Part shown: positions 1 to 8,776 of the stretch, piece by piece
How positions within the stretch are numbered: the first letter of the stretch is position 1
How the letters are laid out: every line of letters starts with the position of its first letter
Assembly: GCA_964613725.1 (NCBI GenBank)
Contig: CAZTJY010000015.1
Location: 1 to 42,267 of the forward strand
Source: Parapedobacter sp964613725
Lineage (GTDB): Bacteria > Bacteroidota > Bacteroidia > Sphingobacteriales > Sphingobacteriaceae
Length of the DNA stretch: 42,267 nt
Direction: 5' to 3'
The notes under the pieces: model-generated
What the model saw: only the letters and a program-made list of their open reading frames with translations
What the model was told of the DNA's origin: nothing
Database searches by the model: none
Position numbers and translations under genes: made by a program

Positions 1-224
1 ACCGGATCGAGACGCCAGCGCCAGTTCCCGGTAGGCATTGCCGGTATATTCATGCGTGCTTCCGATCCGAGCCCCAATAAATCCTGCAAAGGAATAATGG
101 CTAACCAAGCCGGGGATGCATAGGCCAGCCGGCACAGCGTTACGGCAGCGCGTTGAGGCGTAAGCGTGCCAGCACCAGCGTACGCGCTCAACCGTGCCTT
201 AGTGTCCTCGGTCGACTAGTTGCG
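1..224 (-). pseudogene. C-terminal remainder of the MalQ domain, separated by two in-frame stops
   Basis: In the same frame as the fusion gene, the sequence resumes after TAA (225-227) and TAG (216-218) with typical GH77 C-terminal residues: EDTKARL, then YAGAGTLTPQRAAVTLCRLA, and near position 1 NIPAMPTGNWRWRL. It runs off the window edge. Between the stops, the other frame reads L-T-Q-L-V-D, so one missing base at about 228-230 (restoring the expected GW) and one extra base at about 209-211 would rejoin everything as G-W-L-T-Q-L-V-D-E-D-T-K. This is either a paired sequencing/assembly error or a real lesion. It could not be translated as one protein as written. Confidence 0.75.
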
Positions 225-3200
225 TTAACACCCCACGGCCGTGTCATTATCATGTGTACCGGTAAACACAACATCGCGGGCCGAATGGTGGTGCGGTGCG
301 TGTAAATTTGTAGCGATATCGTCGCCGAAAGCGAATTGCAATACTTTCATCCCTGGGATGCCCAGTTCATCACGCAATTGGTAAACCCCTTCATGGATGT
401 CGCCCAAATCTTCAGCGATGAACGGCAATCCCTCAATGGATCTTTCGAAGGCCCGGAAAGGTGTTGCTCCCGGGCCCGGCTGCCACGCGCCTTCTTTCGC
501 ACTTTTTGCCGTATTTGGAATTTCCCAATAATTATAAAACGCCCGGAAATGATCGAGCCGAAGCAGGTCGTAAAAGGCCAAGTTTTTTCGTATCCGCTGC
601 GTCCACCATTCAAAGCCGTCGTCGACATGGCTTTCCCACCGGAAAACGGGCATGCCCCATAGCTGTCCGTCAGCGTTGAAATAATCAGGCGGTACACCCG
701 CCATATCCGCTATTGTCCCATTGTCATTCAACTTGAATAGGCCACGGTGAACCCATACATCTGCCGCATCATGATTAACGTAAAAAGGGATGTCGCCGAT
801 GAACTGCACGCCCGATTGCCGACTGTATTGGCGGAGACGATTCCACTGCAAAAAAAACTGATACTGCAGCCATTTCACTTTTTTCAGTTCATATGGGTTT
901 GTTGTACCGAGTGCTTTCAGCTCATCCTGCTTCCGGTTACGGTAGGCAACTGGCCAGCTATACCAAGGCTTGCCGCGATACCTATCCTTTAGCACCGAAT
1001 ATAATGCATAGTCGTCCAGCCACACGGACTCGCGTTCGCAAAACCTTTCGAACCCTTCGTCCCGTCGACCTGCCCATTGGCGAAGGTAATTTCGGAAAGC
1101 TTTACCAAAAAGCACGTTTTTCAGCGACGATGCTTTGTCGAAAACCGCTTCGCAGGTATCGGGAAGCTTATGCATTTCCAGATCGGCTTGGACAAGCCAT
1201 CCCTGTCGCGCAAAATCGGCCAAATCGAGAAACAGGGTGTTGCCGGCCATTGCCGAATGCCCGCTGTAGGGGGAATAACCTACCGCCGCACTTGTCGGAT
1301 GGTGGGGCAGCATCAACCAATACCGTTGACGCGCTTGCCCCAAAAAATCCACGAACCGATAGGCCCCTGGCCCTAGATCACCGGTTCCAAACGGCCCCGG
1401 CAGGGAAAATAACGGCATCAACACGCCCGCCGCCCGGTGATCTTTTTGCGGTTCGTCGGTGGCTATCCAAACACTTACCGGAAGGGGATGAACGTGCTGG
1501 CCAAGTATGAACTGGCTTATGTTTTCCTTGATTTCGCCGGTGAACACGTTGCGCCACTGCCGGGGCGCATGGTCCGGCAGCTTAATCCTGGTAGTGCCCC
1601 AGTCGATATGCGCTAACTTCTTCCTTCTACCGGCCATACGGCTTCCGATGTGAATGGGTACCACCACCAGCAACCATTGGTGGTTGAGGCGGCGGATAAA
1701 GGACAAGACATTTTTCCGATACCTGCCTGACGCCGTAATGGGGATATACAATCCTTTCTGAAAAAGATCGGGGTACTGGCGGCGCAGCTGTGCCAGCCTT
1801 TCGGTGATGCTGTATTTCAGCTGCCCCGAATGACGGTCTTTCCATAATTGATGTACCGCATCGGTTCCGGGGCCCATTTTATGCAGCCACTGCTGCCAGG
1901 CTTCGCGTATGGTGAAATCCACCGGTCTGCGATTGTCGGGGTCGACAAACGAAAAATCCCAATCCTCGCCGCCTTGGTAGCAGTCCGGAATGCCGGGACA
2001 TGTGAATTTCCATACCACTTTGGCGAGTGAATTCACGATGAACAGGTCCGTAAATTCCGCGTGAAAAGGGCGGAAATGCTTAAAAAATGGCGCTCGGGGT
2101 TGAAGTATACTTCGGATGAAACGCACGACCGCCTGCTCGTACGTTTGATTGGGGGCGGCCCAGTCTGTATGTCGCTTGGCTTCACGCATCGCTTTGATTA
2201 GGTAGGCCTCCAAGCGCTCCCGGTAGGGCTTAAGTGGTTTACGGGGCATCGGAAAGGTACCCCATATCGTTTGATAGATGAAATATTCGTCGTTCGCGTC
2301 AGGCATGCCATTCGTTTTTAATGACGCATTCCATTTCATCCATGCCGCCACGGCCGCACTCCATTCGCGTGGAAATGCCGTAATCACTTGCAAACGAGCG
2401 CTTGCATCTTCGCCCCGCTTGGTATCGTGTGTGGCCGTGGCATTCAAGGCATGTGGTTGGTATTGGCTACGTTCGTCCATAAATTGGTGGAAGTCGGCGA
2501 CCGAACGGCTGAACGCCGCAGGCGATCCACCCACTTCATTCGCACCGACATATCGATTGTAGGTATACATCAACGTATCTTCCAGTCCTTTGGCCATCAA
2601 TGCACCAGTGACCTGCATACACCGTTGGTAAAACAAAGCGATATCTGCCAATTGAAGCCCCGTATTTGTGTTATTTGCAGAGACCAGCAATCCTTCCAGC
2701 AAAGCCAGTTCCTTACGCAAATCAGGGTGATCGATGGCGACTAGTTCCAGCGTTTTCCTTATCGACTCCCCTTCCGCATCGGTAAGCGGAAAAGCATGCC
2801 CGTACCAGCGGTAGACGGGGCAATGGATGATAAATTGTGCCAACGCCGATTTCAGCGCTACTTGACTGTGATGTTTAGCTGGTGTTGCCTTTGCCAGCAC
2901 GACCTCTTGCAAATACCGGGAAAGGTTGTCCAATTCTCCCTTCATCGCTTCCATCAATTGGCTTTCTTTCGCCTGCCAAAGTAGTGTTGGGATTGGCTGG
3001 TCCTCGCCGGTAAGTTTACGATAAAAACGGGTTAGCCGCTCCTCATTGCTTCCATCTGAGAGGACTGCGTTGGCCATGGCGAGGAAATCATATCCGGAAG
3101 TTCCTTGAATTGGCCATTGGGTGGGAAGACGTTCGTCCGACTGGAGGATTTTTTCAACCACGATGAGCACATGGTCGCCGACCAATCGGCGTAACCGGAG

Positions 3201-4013
3201 TAGGTATCCTGTTGGATCGGCAAGACCATCGATGTGATCTATCCGCAGGCCCGTAAACACACCACTTTTCACGAGTTGGGCGATTAACTGGTGGGACGCA
3301 TCAAAGACGCTGTCATCTTGCACGTTTAATGCGATAAGGCTATTGACTGTAAAAAATCGCCTATAATTGATGCGATGATGCGTCTCCTTCCAACTACAGG
3401 GTTCATAGTATTGAAGTGATATCAAGTCGCGGATAATCGCCGGGTCATCCAACAATTTATCTTCATTCAACCTACGGATAAACGCTTGTCCAGCCGGATT
3501 GATTGGCCATACCTTTCCTGCAAGTGCTAGGCCGAATCGGCGATTAAAAGTACTGATGGTGACACGACCAGTGTGGATTGCCTCTTCGAGCGGAACATCG
3601 AGGAAAGGCAGCATTAAGCGGCCGGAAAAATAGGTAGCGGAAGCGAAGGGGGTATCGAAAAACTCGCGATATGCCGAATCGGGGCCTTTTTCCAACACGT
3701 CCCACAACCATGGATTTTCGGGGTGGAAGGCCATGTGATTGGGCACGATATCCTGTATCCAGCCGATTCCGGCATGAGCCAACTTACCGGCAACCCGCGT
3801 CAGCTCTTCAAGCGAACCGATTTCGGGGTTGAGTTGCGTGGGATCGGTTTGATCGTAACCATGGCCGCTTCCCGGAACGGCGCGGAAAATAGGTGATGCA
3901 TAAATGGCACCGATTCCCAAACGGGTCAAATATGGAATGAGATGTTCCAGGTCGCGAAACGTAAAGTCCGTATTGAACTGTACGCGGTAGGTCATATTTG
4001 GAAGTTGCACCAT
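225..4013 (-). CDS. Malto-oligosyltrehalose synthase / 4-alpha-glucanotransferase fusion (TreY-MalQ)
   Basis: This is a two-enzyme fusion. Residues 1 to about 855 are a GH13 malto-oligosyltrehalose synthase, which converts the reducing end of maltodextrin to a trehalosyl unit. The catalytic blocks are QDIVPNHM (87-94), GLRIDH with nucleophile D259, VVEK with E287, and THDTKRGED (528-536). From about residue 861 a GH77 amylomaltase follows: LLRLDHFRAF (nucleophile D1154), IAEDLGD (E1201) and GTHDND (1252-1257). Fusions of this pair are known in bacteria. The reading frame stops at TAA 225-227, too early for GH77; the missing C-terminus is readable further on (see 1-224). The start could be 4013 or, as in most TreY proteins, the internal ATG at 3995 (MTYRVQF). 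With glgC nearby it suggests glycogen/maltodextrin-to-trehalose metabolism, although no treZ or glgX is visible here. Family assignment is firm; integrity is doubtful. Confidence 0.9.
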   Translation of the reverse strand: MVQLPNMTYRVQFNTDFTFRDLEHLIPYLTRLGIGAIYASPIFRAVPGSGHGYDQTDPTQLNPEIGSLEELTRVAGKLAHAGIGWIQDIVPNHMAFHPENPWLWDVLEKGPDSAYREFFDTPFASATYFSGRLMLPFLDVPLEEAIHTGRVTISTFNRRFGLALAGKVWPINPAGQAFIRRLNEDKLLDDPAIIRDLISLQYYEPCSWKETHHRINYRRFFTVNSLIALNVQDDSVFDASHQLIAQLVKSGVFTGLRIDHIDGLADPTGYLLRLRRLVGDHVLIVVEKILQSDERLPTQWPIQGTSGYDFLAMANAVLSDGSNEERLTRFYRKLTGEDQPIPTLLWQAKESQLMEAMKGELDNLSRYLQEVVLAKATPAKHHSQVALKSALAQFIIHCPVYRWYGHAFPLTDAEGESIRKTLELVAIDHPDLRKELALLEGLLVSANNTNTGLQLADIALFYQRCMQVTGALMAKGLEDTLMYTYNRYVGANEVGGSPAAFSRSVADFHQFMDERSQYQPHALNATATHDTKRGEDASARLQVITAFPREWSAAVAAWMKWNASLKTNGMPDANDEYFIYQTIWGTFPMPRKPLKPYRERLEAYLIKAMREAKRHTDWAAPNQTYEQAVVRFIRSILQPRAPFFKHFRPFHAEFTDLFIVNSLAKVVWKFTCPGIPDCYQGGEDWDFSFVDPDNRRPVDFTIREAWQQWLHKMGPGTDAVHQLWKDRHSGQLKYSITERLAQLRRQYPDLFQKGLYIPITASGRYRKNVLSFIRRLNHQWLLVVVPIHIGSRMAGRRKKLAHIDWGTTRIKLPDHAPRQWRNVFTGEIKENISQFILGQHVHPLPVSVWIATDEPQKDHRAAGVLMPLFSLPGPFGTGDLGPGAYRFVDFLGQARQRYWLMLPHHPTSAAVGYSPYSGHSAMAGNTLFLDLADFARQGWLVQADLEMHKLPDTCEAVFDKASSLKNVLFGKAFRNYLRQWAGRRDEGFERFCERESVWLDDYALYSVLKDRYRGKPWYSWPVAYRNRKQDELKALGTTNPYELKKVKWLQYQFFLQWNRLRQYSRQSGVQFIGDIPFYVNHDAADVWVHRGLFKLNDNGTIADMAGVPPDYFNADGQLWGMPVFRWESHVDDGFEWWTQRIRKNLAFYDLLRLDHFRAFYNYWEIPNTAKSAKEGAWQPGPGATPFRAFERSIEGLPFIAEDLGDIHEGVYQLRDELGIPGMKVLQFAFGDDIATNLHAPHHHSARDVVFTGTHDNDTAVGC

Positions 4014-4134
4014 AAGTAGGAGAATTAACCAACATGCTACGTAATTGTTCGGGTATACATTGTTTTTTACAATTCATCCATGTGAGAAAACAAAAACGTC
4101 GTCTGGCTTGTTGGCTTCTCGCAATAGAAATGAT

Positions 4135-4395
4135 ATGGTAACGATAGACAGGTTTCAACTCGAACAAATGGGATTCAATCCGCCGGAAGGCCCCTGTATT
4201 GCCAATGGGCGATGGCTTCGTTTTTTTATTTTTCGCGATAAGCCCTGGTTGGGAATAGAAGAATACCTTTCGGTGGAAACAAATCCGGAGGGGCCTACGG
4301 TTGGTGAAATTTATGCTGTCAATTACGGCACGCATAAGATGGAGGCCATACAGACATTGGACGACATTAAGCTTTTTTTATACCGGAATTATTGA
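4135..4395 (+). CDS. Small conserved-looking hypothetical protein (86 aa)
   Basis: I do not recognise a family. The 86-residue product starts MVTIDRFQLEQMGF and is a mixed alpha/beta, Trp/Phe-rich soluble protein (GRWLRFFIFRDKPWLGIEEY; a GEIYAVNYGTHKM segment) with no signal peptide. The ATG at 4135 is preferred over an upstream start at 4045, because the added residues look non-coding. It overlaps the convergent metallophosphoesterase gene by 7 nt at the 3' ends. It is divergent from the TreY-MalQ gene. Function unknown. Confidence 0.6.
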   Translation: MVTIDRFQLEQMGFNPPEGPCIANGRWLRFFIFRDKPWLGIEEYLSVETNPEGPTVGEIYAVNYGTHKMEAIQTLDDIKLFLYRNY

Positions 4396-5183
4396 TCCGT
4401 TAACTCAGTTGCTAAACTGATGTTTTCAAAATCCACTTCCAATAGATGAAAAGGATACGGTTTGCCTTGTTGAGTTAGTAAGGGCAGCGACACGTTCCAG
4501 ACTTTTATCCCCTCCGCCGTTTCAGCGGCGAATTGCCCCTTATGTGCATGTCCATGGAAGACGGCGATCATGTCATCACCGTTCCGTTGGATGGGTTCCA
4601 ATAGCCGTGAAGAACCCAAAAAAGGATAGATTTCCAACGATTCGCCCACTACGGTATCGGCGATTGGTGCGTAATGCAATATCGCAATTTTTCGAACCTC
4701 GCCGCCGTGCTGGCCTAGCCGTGCCAAGGCCCGTTCCAGTTTCAGCGCCTCATCAACTGCCTCCTGGACGAACTGCTTCATCATTTCTTCACCGAATTTG
4801 GATAACATCGCTGCACCGAACCCACCCCCAAAGCCTTTTACGCCCGCAAAGCCAATACCTTGGATGATAACGGATTCACCGTCTAGTATCTGAATGTTCG
4901 CCTTCGCTAAGGTTTCTTTGATGAGTTTCTGACGTCCTTTTTCATAGTCGTGGTTGCCAAGCACGCCGACCATCGGTATGTTACATCCCTTGAGCTCCTC
5001 TACCAATAATGCCGCTTCATCCTCATCACCCGTATCGGTTAAGTCGCCGGCCAGTACCAAAATGTCGGCCTCCCCGCAAATGGCCATAAAAAATTCCTTC
5101 CACTTCCTCCGGTCAGTCTCCCGCACGTGCAAGTCACCAACGGCTGCAATTTTTATTGTTTTTCGACTTACTTCCATCGCCAT
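4389..5183 (-). CDS. Calcineurin-like metallophosphoesterase
   Basis: This 264-residue protein carries the metal-binding signature of the calcineurin-like phosphoesterase superfamily: GDLH (16-19), GDLTD (46-50), GNHDY (76-80), then LHYAP and FHGHAHKG towards the C-terminus. The spacing matches two-metal phosphoesterases acting on phosphomonoesters or diesters. The specific substrate cannot be told from sequence. There is no signal peptide, so it is probably cytosolic. It lies 4 nt downstream of the nucleotidyltransferase-fold gene on the same strand, so the two are almost certainly co-transcribed. A second ATG two codons in (MEVSRK) is an equally possible start. Confidence 0.85.
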   Translation of the reverse strand: MAMEVSRKTIKIAAVGDLHVRETDRRKWKEFFMAICGEADILVLAGDLTDTGDEDEAALLVEELKGCNIPMVGVLGNHDYEKGRQKLIKETLAKANIQILDGESVIIQGIGFAGVKGFGGGFGAAMLSKFGEEMMKQFVQEAVDEALKLERALARLGQHGGEVRKIAILHYAPIADTVVGESLEIYPFLGSSRLLEPIQRNGDDMIAVFHGHAHKGQFAAETAEGIKVWNVSLPLLTQQGKPYPFHLLEVDFENISLATELTDQ

Positions 5184-5187
5184 AAGC

Positions 5188-5934
5188 TTATATGCTCCTC
5201 ATTGTATAGGACTTGTAATTCCAAACTTTGACATCTACCTCGTACTGCGTCTGGTCTATTAGGGGTCCGCGGCATACCTTTTCGACAGACGGCGGCAATT
5301 CGTACTGTTCATTTGCCCGCTTCATCAATTCATGGAATACCCAATCGGGCACGATATCGCGATAATCTGAAGGGTAAACAAACTGGAAAACGAGCAGTTG
5401 GGCCAGCAGCAAATGCCAGTGCGCATCAAGCCGAGCCAATAGCCGCTGCCAATCCAATCGATGCCCGGTTTTTAATAGCAGGTGATTGACATCAGCACTG
5501 TCATTCCGCTCGCGGTTTTGAACATAAATCTTGCACCATATCAACTCTTCCGGAGCCATGAACCTTACCGGCAAACCAAGAAAATCACCTTTCTCTGCAT
5601 GGGCGAACCATGTATCATCTACGCTACAGATTCCATTGACGGTGTCAAAAATAATGTCAATAAAATAATCGTCTTTAAATACCTTAGCCAGCCACCTGGA
5701 ATCGGTCAGCTCAACGCAAAATCCGTCGTTCGCAAAACTCTTAAGCAGGTGCGGATAATCTTTTGGCTGGCAGAAAATATCAAGGTCTTTCGTATCGCGC
5801 TGTATACCCGTATGAAAAGACAATGCAAAACCACCACCAATCATGAAATCACATGCGCCATTGAGCAATACCGATACCGCATCGTGGTAAATCGAAGTCG
5901 GATTTTCAGACCCGTTATTTAATAGCACATCCAT
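5188..5934 (-). CDS. Nucleotidyltransferase-fold protein
   Basis: This 248-residue protein has a minimal-nucleotidyltransferase core: GGGFAL (33-38) followed by R46-D-T-K-D-L-D-I-F, where D50 and D52 are the likely metal ligands, and a later acidic beta strand (YFIDIIFD). Such proteins transfer NMP groups or act as toxins/antitoxins, but nothing here fixes the substrate. The C-terminal half is helical with a WHLLLAQLLVFQFVYP segment. It is the first gene of a probable two-gene unit with the metallophosphoesterase 4 nt downstream. A perfect TAGCTTTG -7 box lies 18 nt upstream of the start. Confidence 0.75.
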   Translation of the reverse strand: MDVLLNNGSENPTSIYHDAVSVLLNGACDFMIGGGFALSFHTGIQRDTKDLDIFCQPKDYPHLLKSFANDGFCVELTDSRWLAKVFKDDYFIDIIFDTVNGICSVDDTWFAHAEKGDFLGLPVRFMAPEELIWCKIYVQNRERNDSADVNHLLLKTGHRLDWQRLLARLDAHWHLLLAQLLVFQFVYPSDYRDIVPDWVFHELMKRANEQYELPPSVEKVCRGPLIDQTQYEVDVKVWNYKSYTMRSI

Positions 5935-5951
5935 ACCTGAACGCCTGATTG

Positions 5952-5959
5952 CAAAGCTA
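5952..5959 (-). promoter_or_regulatory. Probable -7 promoter box for the nucleotidyltransferase gene
   Basis: TAGCTTTG on the minus strand is a perfect match to the Bacteroidota TAnnTTTG box. It ends 17 nt before the start codon. No TTTG-type -33 element at the usual spacing was seen. Confidence 0.45.
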
Positions 5960-5962
5960 AAA

Positions 5963-6148
5963 TCACCAAATCATGCCCTCGTGAGACGGATTGATCCGCC
6001 CGGTATACCACTTGGGGCTCGTGTCGCCCACATGCTTCTTGTCGCCCATGTTGCGCTTCCTTTGGTCTTTGGTCGAATTAATTTTTCTCATTTCGCCCAC
6101 CACCGCTACCTTGAGCGGACTAATGGACTTATCTTTCTTTTCTAACAT
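5963..6148 (-). CDS. Small basic hypothetical protein (61 aa)
   Basis: This 61-residue basic protein (MLEKKDKSISPLKVAVVGEM...) ends in HVGDTSPKWYTGRINPSHEG and two or three more residues. There is no signal peptide or membrane segment. I do not recognise the family. Coding status is supported by an AAAGGAG ribosome site 5 nt before the ATG, which is rare in this window. It lies downstream of glgC on the same strand and upstream of the nucleotidyltransferase gene. Confidence 0.6.
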   Translation of the reverse strand: MLEKKDKSISPLKVAVVGEMRKINSTKDQRKRNMGDKKHVGDTSPKWYTGRINPSHEGMIW

Positions 6149-6153
6149 AATGA

Positions 6154-6160
6154 CTCCTTT
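6154..6160 (-). promoter_or_regulatory. Shine-Dalgarno site for the 61-aa gene
   Basis: AAAGGAG on the minus strand, 5 nt before the ATG at 6148. It is one of the few clear Shine-Dalgarno sites in the window and fixes the start of this small gene. Confidence 0.6.
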
Positions 6161-6239
6161 TTACACTATTATTTTTCTCCGCTTCCATTCACCCTGGATT
6201 GAGATGACACCTGAGCGGCCAAATTGTTGGCTTTTTTCA

Positions 6240-7514
6240 TCAGATAGCCTCTCCGATAACCATACCACTGGGCAAAACCGCCCACTTTTTGACGACGACC
6301 ACACCGTCGACAATTCCATAGGTTCCAAAATCACCATCTTCGAGATGCGGCCCACCCATGATACGGACGTTGTCGCCAATTGCGCAGTTTTTATCCAGAA
6401 TAGCGCATTCGATATGGCAGTTCGCTCCGACGCCCATAAACGGCAAACCTTGTCGGGCTAACTTTTCAATTTCGTTCAGTGTCTGGTAACTATCAGCTCC
6501 CATCATGTAGGTGTTGTGCATCGTGACACCCGGACCGATACGTGACCGGATGCCAATTACCGAGCGAACGATTTGCTCGGCCGCGATTACGCACCCGTCT
6601 GCAACGATGGCATTGCGGAGATAGGTCCCCGCGATTTTAGACGGTGGTAAGTGGCGGGGGCGCGTGTAAATAACACTTTTATTGAACAGATTGAACTTGG
6701 GTAAATCATCCGTCAACCCCATATTGGCGTCGAAAAAAGACGATATGTTTCCAATATCCGTCCAATAGCCATCGTAAAGGAAGCTGTTGACATGATGTTT
6801 CTGGATGGCCGCGGGAATCAATTCTTTCCCGAAATCGGCGTAGGGCTCGCGCAGCAGCTGCGCTAAAATTTCCCTATTGAAAAGGTAGATGCCCATGGAA
6901 GCTAAATAGTTTCGTTCCGCTTTACGCAGATCGTCTTCCATGTCAGACACCCAATCTGGAAGCGCCTCTACAGGTGGCTTCTCGATAAATGAAGTAATCT
7001 TGCCGTCTTTATCGACTTTGAGAATTCCAAACGAGCTCGCGTCTCTGGCAGCTACCGGAATTGTAGCCACGGTAATCTGCGCGTTTGAACGGCGATGGCT
7101 TTCTATCATTTCCCCTAAATCCATCTGATAAAGTTGATCGCCAGACAGTATCAAGACGTACTCAAATGCAAGGTGCGCGAGGTAGCGATGCAGGTGCCTC
7201 ACAGCATCCGCGTTTCCCGAGAACCATTCTCGACCATCGTTCGTTTGCTCTGCAGCAAGGATTTCGACAAACGCGTTGTTGAACGACGGGAAATGGTAGG
7301 TGTTTTTAATGTGTGAATTGAGGGATGCGGAGTTATGTTGAGTGAGGACAAAAATCCGGTCTAACCCCGAATTGAGGCAATTCGATATCGGTATATCCAC
7401 CAAGCGGTATTTTCCAGCTAAAGGTACCGCTGGTTTTGAGCGGTTTTCGGTCAGCGGGTGGAGGCGCGTGCCTTTTCCCCCACCCAATACCACAGAGATG
7501 ACGTCGTTTACCAT
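6240..7514 (-). CDS. glgC: Glucose-1-phosphate adenylyltransferase
   Basis: GlgC makes ADP-glucose from ATP and glucose-1-phosphate, the committed step of bacterial glycogen synthesis. The 424-residue protein has the family's usual length. It shows the pyrophosphorylase nucleotide loop GGGKGTRLHPLT (11-22), the KPAVPLAGKYRLVDIPISNC block (27-46), ILSGDQLYQMD, and a C-terminal half with repeated hexapeptide-like turns of a left-handed beta helix (NAIVADGCVI, IRSRIGPGVTMHNT, NCAIGDNVRIMGG). The enzyme family is usually allosterically regulated. Its presence near the TreY-MalQ gene links this region to alpha-glucan storage. No glgA or glgB is adjacent. Confidence 0.96.
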   Translation of the reverse strand: MVNDVISVVLGGGKGTRLHPLTENRSKPAVPLAGKYRLVDIPISNCLNSGLDRIFVLTQHNSASLNSHIKNTYHFPSFNNAFVEILAAEQTNDGREWFSGNADAVRHLHRYLAHLAFEYVLILSGDQLYQMDLGEMIESHRRSNAQITVATIPVAARDASSFGILKVDKDGKITSFIEKPPVEALPDWVSDMEDDLRKAERNYLASMGIYLFNREILAQLLREPYADFGKELIPAAIQKHHVNSFLYDGYWTDIGNISSFFDANMGLTDDLPKFNLFNKSVIYTRPRHLPPSKIAGTYLRNAIVADGCVIAAEQIVRSVIGIRSRIGPGVTMHNTYMMGADSYQTLNEIEKLARQGLPFMGVGANCHIECAILDKNCAIGDNVRIMGGPHLEDGDFGTYGIVDGVVVVKKWAVLPSGMVIGEAI

Positions 7515-7663
7515 GATGTTTTACACGTTAATGAAGCGGGAGCCGTGAGTGATTGTCAACGCGCCCCCAAGTTACCATCTGACAAACATCCGTGATTTTT
7601 GTTTGACTACTGCGTGGTTATGTTGTTTGCACCGATGAAAGCCGGGTTCAAAAGTGATAAGAC

Positions 7664-8578
7664 TTATGTGAGGATATCGACGATGCCTGCCCTTATAGTT
7701 ATTTCGATTTTTTTCCTCTTTTTGAGCGTAACGAGTTCATCGTCCACATGGATGGTTTGGCTATCGGAATCAATGATGACCTCACGAGTGGCGGTTATGG
7801 TCTGCCAAGGAACCGAACCTGCCATTTGTGGCAACTGCTGTCGCAAACGACGCAAGTAGGTCGAAAATATCTTCCTGTTACTTTGCTTCAATAGGGCCAC
7901 TTCGAAATTACCATCGGTTGGGTCGGCACTCGACGCGAGAACCAGATTGGGCCCGATTGATTTGATATTCAAAACCTCCACCAAAAGGTAATCGTCCTCA
8001 TATACCTGGCCGTCTATGGTTACCTTCACTCGTGTAGCCGGACAGGTTTCTACAATTTCCAGCAGTTTTTCTAAAGCCAATTCCAACTCATCTTCAGCAG
8101 TATGCGCGGAATCGAAATCGACGGTTTTCATTTTCTCCATGAGCGTAGGAATAAGGCCGAACCCTAGGCCCTCAATAAAAAACCGGACTTTCCCCAATTT
8201 GCCGATCAGCCCAACATCCAGTTGCTTCGGCGTCCATCGCTGTATATTCTGTTCAAACGCATCCAAATCAAACGAAACCCCGAGGGTTTTCGCGATGTTG
8301 TTTGCCGTACCACTCGGTATAAGGGCCACCGTCAGTGGCTTGTCGAGAATACTTCGTGTCAGCAATTCTTTAAGCACCTCACGTACCGAACCATCTCCTC
8401 CGGCAATAACCACCAGCACCGTTTCGCTTGCAAACCGTTTCCATCCTTTTTCTTTTAAAGAAGCATAATGGCATGTGAGACCTTGCGATTCGATCCGCTT
8501 GATTAATTCCTCTTTAACATGGTCTTTGTCTCCGGCTTTTGGATTATGCAAAAGGCTAACGTGGCTATTTTTTTTCAT
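7664..8578 (-). CDS. Diacylglycerol kinase-family lipid kinase
   Basis: This is a 304-residue DagK/YegS/sphingosine-kinase family protein, which phosphorylates a lipid alcohol such as diacylglycerol. Visible signatures are LLHNPKAG near the N-terminus, VIAGGDGSVREVL (the GGDGT-like nucleotide motif, with Ser replacing Thr), IPSGTANNIA, and the C-terminal VDDE element. I take the ATG at 8578 because the family begins just before HNPKAG. The frame stays open to 8752, with other possible Met codons at residues 35 and 43 of that longer reading. It is divergent from surE. Confidence 0.88.
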   Translation of the reverse strand: MKKNSHVSLLHNPKAGDKDHVKEELIKRIESQGLTCHYASLKEKGWKRFASETVLVVIAGGDGSVREVLKELLTRSILDKPLTVALIPSGTANNIAKTLGVSFDLDAFEQNIQRWTPKQLDVGLIGKLGKVRFFIEGLGFGLIPTLMEKMKTVDFDSAHTAEDELELALEKLLEIVETCPATRVKVTIDGQVYEDDYLLVEVLNIKSIGPNLVLASSADPTDGNFEVALLKQSNRKIFSTYLRRLRQQLPQMAGSVPWQTITATREVIIDSDSQTIHVDDELVTLKKRKKIEITIRAGIVDILT

Positions 8579-8741
8579 TCGAATAATTTGCTTTTCACCG
8601 GTGATGAAGCAACCAGGCTTAGTCATTCCTCTGGTGATTGAATTAATCATGATGGTTTCATATGCGAATCTCTCTGCGATGTCGAATGCACATTCAACCA
8701 AACAAAGAATCGCTTGGCCTTGTTTTAACCAATATGAATGA

Positions 8742-8753
8742 AATGGTACCATT
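8742..8753. repeat. 12-bp perfect palindrome between the lipid kinase and surE
   Basis: AATGGTACCATT is a perfect 12-bp palindrome in the divergent spacer, 24 nt before the surE start. It could be a dimeric regulator site or chance. Confidence 0.3.
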
Positions 8754-8776
8754 CAGCAGTTGTCAAAAACTCTTTT

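Noticed and set aside
893..1510. 205-codon open frame on the plus strand within the TreY-MalQ gene
   Set aside because: It is antisense to a clear enzyme, with Arg/Pro-rich composition and no recognisable motif; typical shadow of a GC-balanced gene.
6218..6237. GCCAA-ATTG-TTGGC hairpin followed by six T on the plus strand after glgC
   Set aside because: Only a 5-bp stem, and it points against the transcripts of this region; no plus-strand gene ends there.
5991..6461. Plus-strand frame of 156 codons over glgC and the 61-aa gene
   Set aside because: It overlaps two better-supported minus genes, has no motif and no ribosome site.
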